DNA of 64,000 nucleotides from Halomonas almeriensis. Its GTDB lineage: Bacteria; Pseudomonadota; Gammaproteobacteria; Pseudomonadales; Halomonadaceae. Where the stretch lies: the NCBI RefSeq assembly GCF_030409235.1, contig NZ_JAUFPO010000005.1:124001-188000 (forward strand), read 5' to 3'. Numbering within the stretch: position 1 is the first letter of the stretch; each line of letters begins with the position of its first letter. The translations under genes and the position numbers were made by a program. Shown piece by piece: positions 57,264-64,000 of the stretch. The notes beneath the pieces were generated by a model. The model saw only the letters and a program-made list of their open reading frames with translations. It did no database searches and was not told the DNA's origin.

Positions 57264-58637
57264 ATGATGGCCGACTCTCTCTACACCGCAGACACCATCG
57301 CCGCCCTGGCGACGCCGCCCGGACAGGGCGGGGTCGGCATCATCCGCGTCTCCGGGCCGCTGAGCCGCTCGATAGCCGAACAGGTACTGGGGCACTGCCC
57401 ACCTCCTCGACAAGCCTTTCACGGCCCTTTCCGCGGCCAGGATGGCATGCTCGATGAAGGTATCGCGCTTTTCTTTCCCGGACCCCATTCCTTCACCGGA
57501 GAAGATGTCTTCGAGCTGCAGGGACACGGCGGCACCGTGATCATGGACCTGCTGCTGGAGCGTTGTGTACAGCTGGGCGCACGGCTCGCGCGTCCCGGCG
57601 AATTTTCCGAACGCGCCTTCCTCAATGACAAGCTGGATCTGGCCCAGGCAGAGGCCATCGCCGACCTGATCGAAGCCAGCTCGCGGGGCGCCGCGGAAAA
57701 CGCCCTGCGCTCCCTGCAGGGCGAATTCTCGACACGGGTCGAGGGCCTGGTTCAGGAATTGATCGAGCTGCGCATCTACGTCGAGGCGGCGATCGACTTT
57801 CCCGAGGAAGAGATCGACTTCCTGGCCGATGGCCATGTGGCCGGCAAGCTCGAAGCGATTCACACCAGCCTCGCCGAGGTACGCCGCAGTGCCGGCCAGG
57901 GCGCGCTGATGCGCGAAGGCATGAACGTGGTCATTGCCGGGCGCCCGAATGCCGGCAAGTCCAGCCTGCTGAACGCCCTCACCGAGCAGGACACCGCCAT
58001 CGTCACCGAGATCGAGGGCACTACCCGGGATGTGTTGCGCGAGCATATCCACCTGGATGGCATGCCGCTGCACGTGATCGACACCGCCGGGCTGCGGGAT
58101 ACCCCGGATGCCGTCGAGCAGATCGGCGTCGCCCGGGCCTGGTCGGAAATCGAAAAGGCCGATCGGGTGCTGCTGATGGTGGATGCCAGCACCACCGATA
58201 GCGTCGACCCGATGGCCATCTGGCCGGAATTCGTCGAGCGGCTTGCCGACCCGAGCCGCCTGACCCTGGTGCGCAACAAGGTTGATACCAGCCAGGAAGC
58301 ACCGGGAATGGACGCCAGCGCCACGACACCGATCATTCGGCTCTCGGCGAAAACCGGTAAGGGTGTGGATAACCTCAAGGAACATCTGCAGGCCGTGATG
58401 GGGTTTTCCACAACCACCGAGGGGCGATTTTCGGCCCGTCGGCGTCACCTGGATGCCCTCGATCGAGCCGGCGCGGCGCTCGACAACGGCACGGCGCAGT
58501 TATCCGGACACGGCGCCGGCGAACTGCTGGCCGAGGACCTGCGAGAGGCTCAGCAGGCCCTGGGGGAAATCACCGGCGAATTCAGCGCCGACGACCTGCT
58601 CGGCGAGATCTTCGGCAGCTTCTGCATCGGCAAGTAA
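57264..58637 (+). CDS. mnmE: tRNA modification GTPase MnmE
   Basis: 457-residue GTPase that with MnmG makes cmnm5s2U at the wobble position. The N-terminal THF-binding domain includes [22 protein letters not shown]. The G domain (about 217-375) has [31 protein letters not shown] and the NKVD motif. It ends with the conserved FCIGK, whose Cys is catalytic. ATG at 57264 or 57267, both after GAGG. mnmG does not follow in this genome. Confidence 0.96.
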   Translation: MMADSLYTADTIAALATPPGQGGVGIIRVSGPLSRSIAEQVLGHCPPPRQAFHGPFRGQDGMLDEGIALFFPGPHSFTGEDVFELQGHGGTVIMDLLLERCVQLGARLARPGEFSERAFLNDKLDLAQAEAIADLIEASSRGAAENALRSLQGEFSTRVEGLVQELIELRIYVEAAIDFPEEEIDFLADGHVAGKLEAIHTSLAEVRRSAGQGALMREGMNVVIAGRPNAGKSSLLNALTEQDTAIVTEIEGTTRDVLREHIHLDGMPLHVIDTAGLRDTPDAVEQIGVARAWSEIEKADRVLLMVDASTTDSVDPMAIWPEFVERLADPSRLTLVRNKVDTSQEAPGMDASATTPIIRLSAKTGKGVDNLKEHLQAVMGFSTTTEGRFSARRRHLDALDRAGAALDNGTAQLSGHGAGELLAEDLREAQQALGEITGEFSADDLLGEIFGSFCIGK

Positions 58638-58665
58638 GGCACCCGGCATCGGCCGCGGCGGCCTC

Positions 58666-59517
58666 TTACTCGGACACCCACCAATCGGCGAGGTATTGAC
58701 CGGCATCCCCCCATAACGGCGTCAGTCGATCCATGGCGGCCGCGAGACGTTGCTCCAGCCCCCAGGGCGGATTGATCACCAGCATGCCGCTGCCGTACAT
58801 CCCCCGCTCCTGTGCCGGCGCGGTCAGGCTCAGTTCACTGCGCCATATCTTGCGCTGGCCACCCTCCTTGAGGGCCTCGAGCAGCGTCGCGTGATGCCCG
58901 GCCGGCAACAACGGATACCACACCAGCACGACGGCGTGGCGTGTCTTGCGCATGGCCTTGAGCAGAGTGGCCGCCACCTCGCTGTATTCACTCTTACGTT
59001 CATAGCTGGGGTCCACCAGCACGCAGAGTCGCGGCGATTTGACGGGCAGGGCGGTCAGTAATCCGGAGAGGCCGTCGGCGTGGCGATGGCGAGCCCGTGC
59101 GGGTAATTCCTGCTGACTCAGATGGCTATGCTCACCGGGATGCAACTCGAAGAGTTGCAGATCGTCCTGCTTCCGCAACCGCTGCGCCAGCCACCAAGGC
59201 GAGCCGGGATAGTGATCGAGCCGCCCGGACGAGGGCTCTTGCTGGGCAGCCTGGACCGCCGCAAGCCAGTCGCTCAGCAGGGGGTTCGATTGCAGGGATG
59301 TCCGGGCCTCCCATAGCCGGGCGACGCCATTGCGGTACTCGGCCAGCCGCGAGGTCTCTGTCGCCGCCAGCGAGTAGCGACCACGGCCAGCATGCGTGTC
59401 AATATACGTAACAGATGAGTCTTTACGTAATAAATGGTCGACCACCGCATAAAGGGTCAAATGCTTGTGAACGTCGGCGAAATTGCCGGCATGATAGGCG
59501 TGCTGGTAGGAAAGCAT
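58666..59517 (-). CDS. rlmJ: 23S rRNA (adenine(2030)-N6)-methyltransferase
   Basis: 283 residues. LSYQHAYHAGNFADVHKHL at the N terminus, SAM-binding TYIDTHAGRGRYSL, the catalytic VLVDPSYERKSEY (a DPPY-type motif with Ser), and WYPLLPAGHH. Convergent with mnmE, 28 nt apart. In most relatives mnmG follows mnmE instead. Confidence 0.95.
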   Translation of the reverse strand: MLSYQHAYHAGNFADVHKHLTLYAVVDHLLRKDSSVTYIDTHAGRGRYSLAATETSRLAEYRNGVARLWEARTSLQSNPLLSDWLAAVQAAQQEPSSGRLDHYPGSPWWLAQRLRKQDDLQLFELHPGEHSHLSQQELPARARHRHADGLSGLLTALPVKSPRLCVLVDPSYERKSEYSEVAATLLKAMRKTRHAVVLVWYPLLPAGHHATLLEALKEGGQRKIWRSELSLTAPAQERGMYGSGMLVINPPWGLEQRLAAAMDRLTPLWGDAGQYLADWWVSE

Positions 59518-59606
59518 GATCCTGGTTCCGGAGTCGGCAAGTCACAGGCCCGCCCCTCGGAGAGGTCGGCGGGCCGGGTGGAGAGCGGGTCGAGAACCCG
59601 AGGAAA

Positions 59607-60278
59607 TCAGCTCTGCTGAATGGGCGTCAGTGTCAGCTCGACACGACGATTCTGGGCACGGCCGGATTCGGTGTCGTTGCTGGCTACCGGCTGATTCTCG
59701 CCATAGCCCTGCATGTTGAGCCGGCTGGACACCACGCCCGACTGGCCAAGATATTGACCCACCGCGCGAGCACGGCGTTCGGAGAGTTGCTGGTTGTAGC
59801 CGGCATCCCCGGTGCTGTCGGTATGACCGGCAATGTTGATGCGTGTTTCGGTGTATTCCTTGAGTACCCGGGATACATCATTCAGGGCGCTGCTGGCCGA
59901 GGAGGTCAGCTCGCTGGAGTCGAAGCCGAAGGTCACGCTGCTGGGCATGTTGAGCACGATGTCGTTGCCATCGCGCTCGACCCCGATGCCGGTGCCTTGC
60001 ATGCTGCGGCGCAGTTGCTCTTCCTGGCGATCCATGTAGGCACCCACGCCACCACCGACAGCGGCGCCGGCGGCGGCACCGATCAAGGCGCGATCGCGGC
60101 GACTGGTGCTGCCATCACCGCTCAGGGCACCGGCCGCTGCCCCGACCACGGCCCCGATGGCCGCCCCGGTTCCGGTGTTGCCACGCTGGGTCTGTCCACT
60201 ATTCGAATTGGTGGTGCTGCAGCCTACCAGGAACACGGCAACAGCCACGGGCACGAGCGAACGAAGGGGGTTCATCAT
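59607..60278 (-). CDS. OmpA-family outer-membrane lipoprotein (YiaD-like)
   Basis: 223 residues. Lipoprotein signal with lipobox VFLVGC (Cys near residue 20), a Ser/Asn/Thr linker, two glycine-rich hydrophobic stretches (GTGAAIGAVVGAAAGALSG and LIGAAAGAAVGGGVGAYMD), then an OmpA peptidoglycan-binding domain (about 110-220: FGFDSSEL, INIAGHTDSTGDAGYNQQLS, RARAVGQYL, NRRVEL). Probably links outer membrane and murein. GGAG ribosome site 7 nt before the first of two ATGs. A good promoter lies at 60324-60352. Confidence 0.92.
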   Translation of the reverse strand: MMNPLRSLVPVAVAVFLVGCSTTNSNSGQTQRGNTGTGAAIGAVVGAAAGALSGDGSTSRRDRALIGAAAGAAVGGGVGAYMDRQEEQLRRSMQGTGIGVERDGNDIVLNMPSSVTFGFDSSELTSSASSALNDVSRVLKEYTETRINIAGHTDSTGDAGYNQQLSERRARAVGQYLGQSGVVSSRLNMQGYGENQPVASNDTESGRAQNRRVELTLTPIQQS

Positions 60279-60323
60279 GCGAGTACTCCTTGAAATAAAA
60301 TAAGTCAGCCATTGGGAATGCTG

Positions 60324-60352
60324 ATTAAATCGACGAGCATAGTGAAGCGCAA
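60324..60352 (-). promoter_or_regulatory. Promoter of the OmpA-family lipoprotein gene
   Basis: Minus strand TTGCGC, 17-nt spacer, TTTAAT. The -35 region lies inside copy B of the 37-nt repeat. Confidence 0.6.
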
Positions 60353-60364
60353 GGCGCACGGAGC
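60328..60364 (+). repeat. Dispersed 37-nt repeat, copy B
   Basis: 32 of 37 positions match 25558-25594. Relative to the downstream gene it is in the opposite orientation from copy A, and it overlaps the lipoprotein promoter. Confidence 0.65.
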
Positions 60365-60485
60365 ACAGAAAGCGAGACATAACAATTAGTTAGGCGAGCT
60401 TTCGACCGAGCTGGCGCACCAGCACCGTGTAACGAAGCGATTCGCATGCGCAGGCATTTAAGCAGTATTTCCTTGGGCACCGGCC

Positions 60486-61670
60486 TCACTGATCAGGTTC
60501 ACTGATAATGGCCAGCAGCTCGTTTAAGAATAATAGCCCTTGAGGTGACGCTTGCAGCCTGTGGGGATCTTCCACCAAAAGTCCTTTTTCTCGAGCTTGC
60601 TGCAGACGCGCCTGCAACAGTGATGCCGGCCGGCCAACATGCGCTTCCCAAGTGGCCATGCTCACCCCGTCGACGAGCCGCAGGGCATTCATGGCGAACT
60701 CCAGGGGCAGCTCATCATCGCTGACTGGGGAACGACCGGCCACGAAGCCACGCGGATCCTGATGCCGACGCAGGTAGGCCTGAGGCTGACGGGCCTTCCA
60801 GCGCCTTTCGATGGCGAGCTCGCCCTCCGTCCGGGCACTCAGCTTGCCATGGGCACCGGCCCCGATGCCCAGATAATCGCCGAACTGCCAGTAATTGAGG
60901 TTGTGGCGAGCACGTCGTTCGGATCGCGAATAGGCAGAAATTTCATAGCGGGAAAGCCCGGCGGCCTCGAGCTTGTCATGCCCCATGTCCTGAATGTCCC
61001 AGAGCACTTCCTCTTCGGGCAAGGTCGGGGGGTGGGAATGAAACTCGGTGTTCGGCTCGAGGGTCAGTTGATACCAGGACAGATGTTCCGGCGCGAGCGC
61101 CAGGGCCTGGTCCAGGTCGGCCAGCGCCGATGCCACGCTCTGACCGGGAAGACCATGCATGAGGTCGACATTGAGGTTATCGAAACCCGCCTCACGTGCC
61201 TCCTGGAAGGCCGCCCGGGCATCATCACCGCTGTGGATACGCCCCAGGGCCGTCAGTTGTTCATTCTGGAAACTCTGCACGCCCAGTGACAGCCGATTGA
61301 TGCCCGCCGCGCGATAACCGGCAAAGCGACCCCGTTCCAGGGTACCCGGATTGGCCTCCAGGGTGATCTCGATATCCTCGGCCAACGGCAGGCAGGCTTC
61401 CAGTGCCTCCAGCAGGCGTTGATAGAAATCAGCCGACATCAGGCTGGGCGTGCCGCCACCAATAAACACGCTGACCACTTCCCGACCGGCGGCCAGCGGC
61501 AGGTCGGCCCTGAGGTCATCAATCAGGGCCGCGAGGTAAGCCTCTTCGGAAAGTTCCGCGCCACGACCCACGCCATGGGAATTGAAATCGCAGTAGGGGC
61601 ATTTGCGCACGCACCAGGGCACATGCACATACACCGCCAGGGGCGGAAGCGGGTTCGTCGACATCCTCAT
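60486..61670 (-). CDS. hemW: Radical SAM protein HemW (heme chaperone)
   Basis: 394 residues. Radical-SAM cluster CVRKCPYCDF (Cys at about 20, 24, 27), SAM-binding VFIGGGTPSLM, EANPGTLE, RLSLGVQSFQ and VDLMHGLPGQ follow the HemN/HemW pattern. HemW lacks coproporphyrinogen oxidase activity and is thought to insert heme into respiratory enzymes; the absence of the HemN N-terminal extension favours HemW. Its ATG overlaps the rdgB stop (ATGA), the usual rdgB-hemW pair. Confidence 0.94.
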   Translation of the reverse strand: MRMSTNPLPPLAVYVHVPWCVRKCPYCDFNSHGVGRGAELSEEAYLAALIDDLRADLPLAAGREVVSVFIGGGTPSLMSADFYQRLLEALEACLPLAEDIEITLEANPGTLERGRFAGYRAAGINRLSLGVQSFQNEQLTALGRIHSGDDARAAFQEAREAGFDNLNVDLMHGLPGQSVASALADLDQALALAPEHLSWYQLTLEPNTEFHSHPPTLPEEEVLWDIQDMGHDKLEAAGLSRYEISAYSRSERRARHNLNYWQFGDYLGIGAGAHGKLSARTEGELAIERRWKARQPQAYLRRHQDPRGFVAGRSPVSDDELPLEFAMNALRLVDGVSMATWEAHVGRPASLLQARLQQAREKGLLVEDPHRLQASPQGLLFLNELLAIISEPDQ

Positions 61671-62266
61671 GGCGTCTCGGACAACGCCTCCACCAGGGCG
61701 CGCAAGGCACGACCTCGATGGCTCAGGCGGTTCTTCTCGGCCGCCGTCAACTCGGCGGCCGACATGCCCTGGTCGGGCAGCCAGAAGAGCGGATCATAAC
61801 CGAAGCCACCTTCACCGCGCGGATGGGCCAGGATTTCCCCCTCCCAGTGGCGCTGAACGATGACCGGCACCGGATCCTGGGGATATCGCATCAGCACAAG
61901 CACACACCAATAGCGCGCCTGACGGTAACCTTCCGGGGTCTCGGCCAGGGCCTCGAGCAATTGCAGGTTGTTGCGCTCGTCGCTTCTGGGCTCACCCGCA
62001 AAGCGCGCCGAGTAGATCCCCGGCCGACCGTTCAACGCCTTGACAGCCAAACCGGAGTCATCCGCTAGAGCCGCCGAACCACTGACACGGCTGGCTTCGC
62101 GGGCCTTGAGCAGGGCGTTTTCGACAAAGGTCAGGCCGGTTTCTTCAACCTCGGCGACCTCGAAGGCGGATTGCGACTGAACGTCATAACCCAGGGGAGA
62201 CAGAATCTGATGAAACTCATTCAGTTTGCCAAGGTTGCTGCTGGCAATTACCAGTTGCTGGGACAT
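61667..62266 (-). CDS. rdgB: dITP/XTP pyrophosphatase
   Basis: 199-residue house-cleaning enzyme that hydrolyses (d)ITP and (d)XTP. LVIASSNLGKLNEFHQIL at the start, EETGLTFVENALLKAREAS, ALADDSGLAVKALNGRPGIYSAR and the GFGYDPLFWLPDQG segment are family blocks; EKNRLSHRGRAL ends it. Translationally coupled to hemW. The 415 nt between it and the LuxR-type gene hold an AT-rich stretch with one 20-bp palindrome. Confidence 0.97.
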   Translation of the reverse strand: MSQQLVIASSNLGKLNEFHQILSPLGYDVQSQSAFEVAEVEETGLTFVENALLKAREASRVSGSAALADDSGLAVKALNGRPGIYSARFAGEPRSDERNNLQLLEALAETPEGYRQARYWCVLVLMRYPQDPVPVIVQRHWEGEILAHPRGEGGFGYDPLFWLPDQGMSAAELTAAEKNRLSHRGRALRALVEALSETP

Positions 62267-62447
62267 CTCAATAACTCTTGCGCGAGGTAAGTCAGTGCCG
62301 GCGCCGGGGCCCCCGGGCCACGGCCAGCACGAAAAGGGGGGATTCTATCAGTTGATCCGCTTCGGGGTGGATAGGGGGTTCGACATGGTGGCGTTTGCCA
62401 CTCCGTAATGTCACTTTTTACCGCAATCGCTTATATTGGGTTAAGAT

Positions 62448-62467
62448 AAACTGTTTGAAAACAGTTT
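62448..62467. promoter_or_regulatory. 20-bp palindrome upstream of the LuxR-type regulator
   Basis: AAACTGTTT and AAACAGTTT arms (9 bp, perfect) separated by two bases, in AT-rich DNA between rdgB and the LuxR-type gene. Twenty-bp symmetry is usual for LuxR-family operators; it could also be an RNA hairpin followed by TT. Confidence 0.4.
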
Positions 62468-62681
62468 TTACTTAAACGTTTCAGGCCAGTGGTGATAAAA
62501 ATTCATCCATAATGGCTCGAAGAAGCCATACACTACAGGAACTGCATAAGCCGAACGTCGCCAACATCAGCGGCTGGCATGCTCGCAGGGGTAGATCGTC
62601 AATATTAAGATGCAGAAAGATCGTCAAGGACATCATGCGCCATTTACCGGACGACCTGTAGCCATGCCATGGAGGCTAAAC

Positions 62682-63338
62682 ATGGATAAGGACCAACGCT
62701 TTCTCTTGTTGGTGACAGAGCCCAGCGCCTTCTCTCAGCTCTTTGTGGATTACCTGCGTGAACAGGGGGATTTCTCCGTGTCCGTCACGCTGCCACAATC
62801 CCGACCGAATCCTGAAGAAGCCCTGCCCAAGGTCATCCTGCTGGATATCGACCATATGAGCGAAGCTTCGGTATACGCCTGGTACACCCACTACTCCGAG
62901 CAGCCTGGTGTGGCTCTGGCCGTATTCAACCTTGCTGACGAAGACCATGCCGCGGAACTGGTATCCGCCATGCACCTTCAAGGGGTTTTCTATCGACAGG
63001 ACGACTTGGCACTGATCTGCAAGGGCCTGACCACCCTGATGGAAGGCCATCCCTGGATGTCTCGATCCCTCATGGCACGCCTGCTCGAGTTTCTGCGCCA
63101 GCAACAGCTGAATGCCTATCGGCCCGCATGCGGGCTGACCAAGCGTGAACAGGAAATCATCGGTCTGCTTGGCTCCGGCTCTTCCAACCAGGAGATAGCC
63201 GGCATTCTCAATGTCAGCGAACACACCGTGAAATCCCACTTGTACAACACCTTCAAGAAAATCGGTGTGAACACCCGGCGTCAGGCCATCTACTGGGCCC
63301 GCCAACATCTGGGAGCCCCGCCACCGAGAGGGGAATGA
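62682..63338 (+). CDS. LuxR/CsgD-type transcriptional regulator
   Basis: 218 residues. An atypical receiver-like N-terminal domain (FLLLVTEPSAFSQLFVDYL, VILLDIDHMSEAS) resembles that of CsgD and lacks a clear acidic cluster plus phospho-acceptor pattern. The C-terminal LuxR helix-turn-helix is at about 150-210: LTKREQEIIGLLGSGSSNQE, IAGILNVSEHTVKSHLYNTFKKIGV. CsgD-type proteins control biofilm matrix; that role here is only suggested by the fold. GGAGG ribosome site at 62671-62675. Confidence 0.88.
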   Translation: MDKDQRFLLLVTEPSAFSQLFVDYLREQGDFSVSVTLPQSRPNPEEALPKVILLDIDHMSEASVYAWYTHYSEQPGVALAVFNLADEDHAAELVSAMHLQGVFYRQDDLALICKGLTTLMEGHPWMSRSLMARLLEFLRQQQLNAYRPACGLTKREQEIIGLLGSGSSNQEIAGILNVSEHTVKSHLYNTFKKIGVNTRRQAIYWARQHLGAPPPRGE

Positions 63339-63374
63339 AGCCAGGCCCCTGGGTAAGGGGTCCTGACCGGCTTC

Positions 63375-64000
63375 TCAGCGCATGTGTTCCTGCATCAGCC
63401 CGGCAAGGGTCTCGGCCGCATTATCGGCCGTGGTATCCAGGCGCACCAAAAGACGACGCTCCTCCTCGCTGAAATCCTCGAAGCGTCGGCACTGGCTTTC
63501 CAAGATGGCCAGACTTTCCTCGGCCGGTACCGCTTGCCGAGCGGCCCGCCTGACAATGCGCTGTCTAAGCGTCGTCTCATCGGCTTCAAAATGTACCAGC
63601 AGTACCGGCAGGCCACGAGCCTCAGCCTGATGACGCAGCAACTCGCGGTGCTCGCGCTGTAGACAGGTACCGTCGATACACACCGGCAGACCGGCATCCA
63701 GCAAGGCGCCGGCACTGCGTGCCAGAGACTGATACGTATCCTCGGTGGCTTCGCGCGAGAACATATCCACCGCCACATCCTGCTCGTTGCCCTGTGGATA
63801 AATTCCAAAAAGGCGGCGCCGCTCTACATCCGAACACAAACGGATAGCCCCCAGCCGCTCCACGAGCCCTCGCGTGAAGCGACTCTTGCCGCTACCGGAA
63901 ACGCCAACGCCGATCACCAGGGGCGGAAAACGGAATTCACTGTATTGCTCGGCCAGACCGAGATAACGCCGAAAACTGCTCATCGTTTCGGCAAGCAGCG
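63375..64000 (-). CDS. AAA_33-type ATP-binding (kinase-like) protein, 3' part
   Basis: About 207 residues to the window edge. Walker A in LVIGVGVSGSGKSRFTRGL, then CSDVERRRLFG, PVCIDGTCLQREHRELL and VHFEADETTLRQRI, as in P-loop kinases of the Zeta-toxin/chloramphenicol-phosphotransferase-like group. An ATG exists at 63981-63983, but the frame stays open to the edge. The preceding residues (LLAET before MSSFRRYLGLAEQY) look like the middle of a longer protein, so this may be the C-terminal half of an aminoglycoside-phosphotransferase/ATPase fusion; this is inference. Confidence 0.75.
   Translation of the reverse strand, partial: LLAETMSSFRRYLGLAEQYSEFRFPPLVIGVGVSGSGKSRFTRGLVERLGAIRLCSDVERRRLFGIYPQGNEQDVAVDMFSREATEDTYQSLARSAGALLDAGLPVCIDGTCLQREHRELLRHQAEARGLPVLLVHFEADETTLRQRIVRRAARQAVPAEESLAILESQCRRFEDFSEEERRLLVRLDTTADNAAETLAGLMQEHMR

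Overview
The window is a 64 kb, GC-rich chromosomal segment around a replication origin. Gene order (rpmH-rnpA-yidC-mnmE on one side of oriC, dnaA-dnaN-recF-gyrB on the other, then parS sites, gmhB and glySQ, and the ygfB-zapA-ssrS-fthC block) places it in the Gammaproteobacteria. The mix of Pseudomonas-like order, a betaine-homocysteine methyltransferase and overall codon style fits a Halomonas-type member of the Oceanospirillales. That assignment is inference from gene content; there is no rRNA gene here to settle it. No tRNA, rRNA or CRISPR array was seen.

Layout. 1-3200: end of ispA, then xseB, serA and the tRNA hydroxylase trhO. 3300-8600: IclR and MarR regulators with a homogentisate pathway (hmgA-fahA-maiA), followed by a decayed phzF. 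8700-12750: pyrB, a membrane protein, ruvX, yqgE, gshB. 12900-21300: cvfB-like gene, homocysteine methyltransferase, rsmE, secB, a rhodanese, gpmI-envC-ctp. 21300-26400: ubiI-ubiH, ygfB, zapA, 6S RNA, fthC and a 31-codon gene. 26700-42130: ilvA, rpiA and a lipopolysaccharide-core locus (waaA, hldE, GT9 heptosyltransferase, kdkA, five further glycosyltransferase-like genes, an OpgB-like phosphoglycerol transferase, waaF, hldD). 42200-47460: glyQS, a complete IS1595-type insertion sequence, gmhB. 47800-54220: gyrB-recF-dnaN-dnaA on the minus strand. 54240-54600: oriC. 54700-58640: rpmH, rnpA, yidC, mnmE. 58660-64000: rlmJ, an OmpA-type lipoprotein, hemW-rdgB, a LuxR/CsgD-type regulator and part of an ATP-binding protein.

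The most striking non-coding structure is a cluster of eight parS sites (seven perfect copies of TGTTTCACGTGAAACA and one with a single change) between 45.3 and 51.0 kb. Two lie inside recF, one forms the centre of a 34-bp perfect palindrome behind glyS, and the IS1595 element, with an exact 8-bp target duplication, sits among them. A second set of 12-bp palindromes, GTRAGYGCTYAC, occurs four times between 26.6 and 31.7 kb and resembles SlmA nucleoid-occlusion sites. ParAB, mnmG and rsmG are not in the usual place after mnmE. Other local departures from common gene order are the absence of pepP next to ubiH, yidD between rnpA and yidC, grxC between the rhodanese gene and secB, and pyrR/pyrC' around pyrB. 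Two dispersed repeat families (77 nt and 37 nt) are also present.
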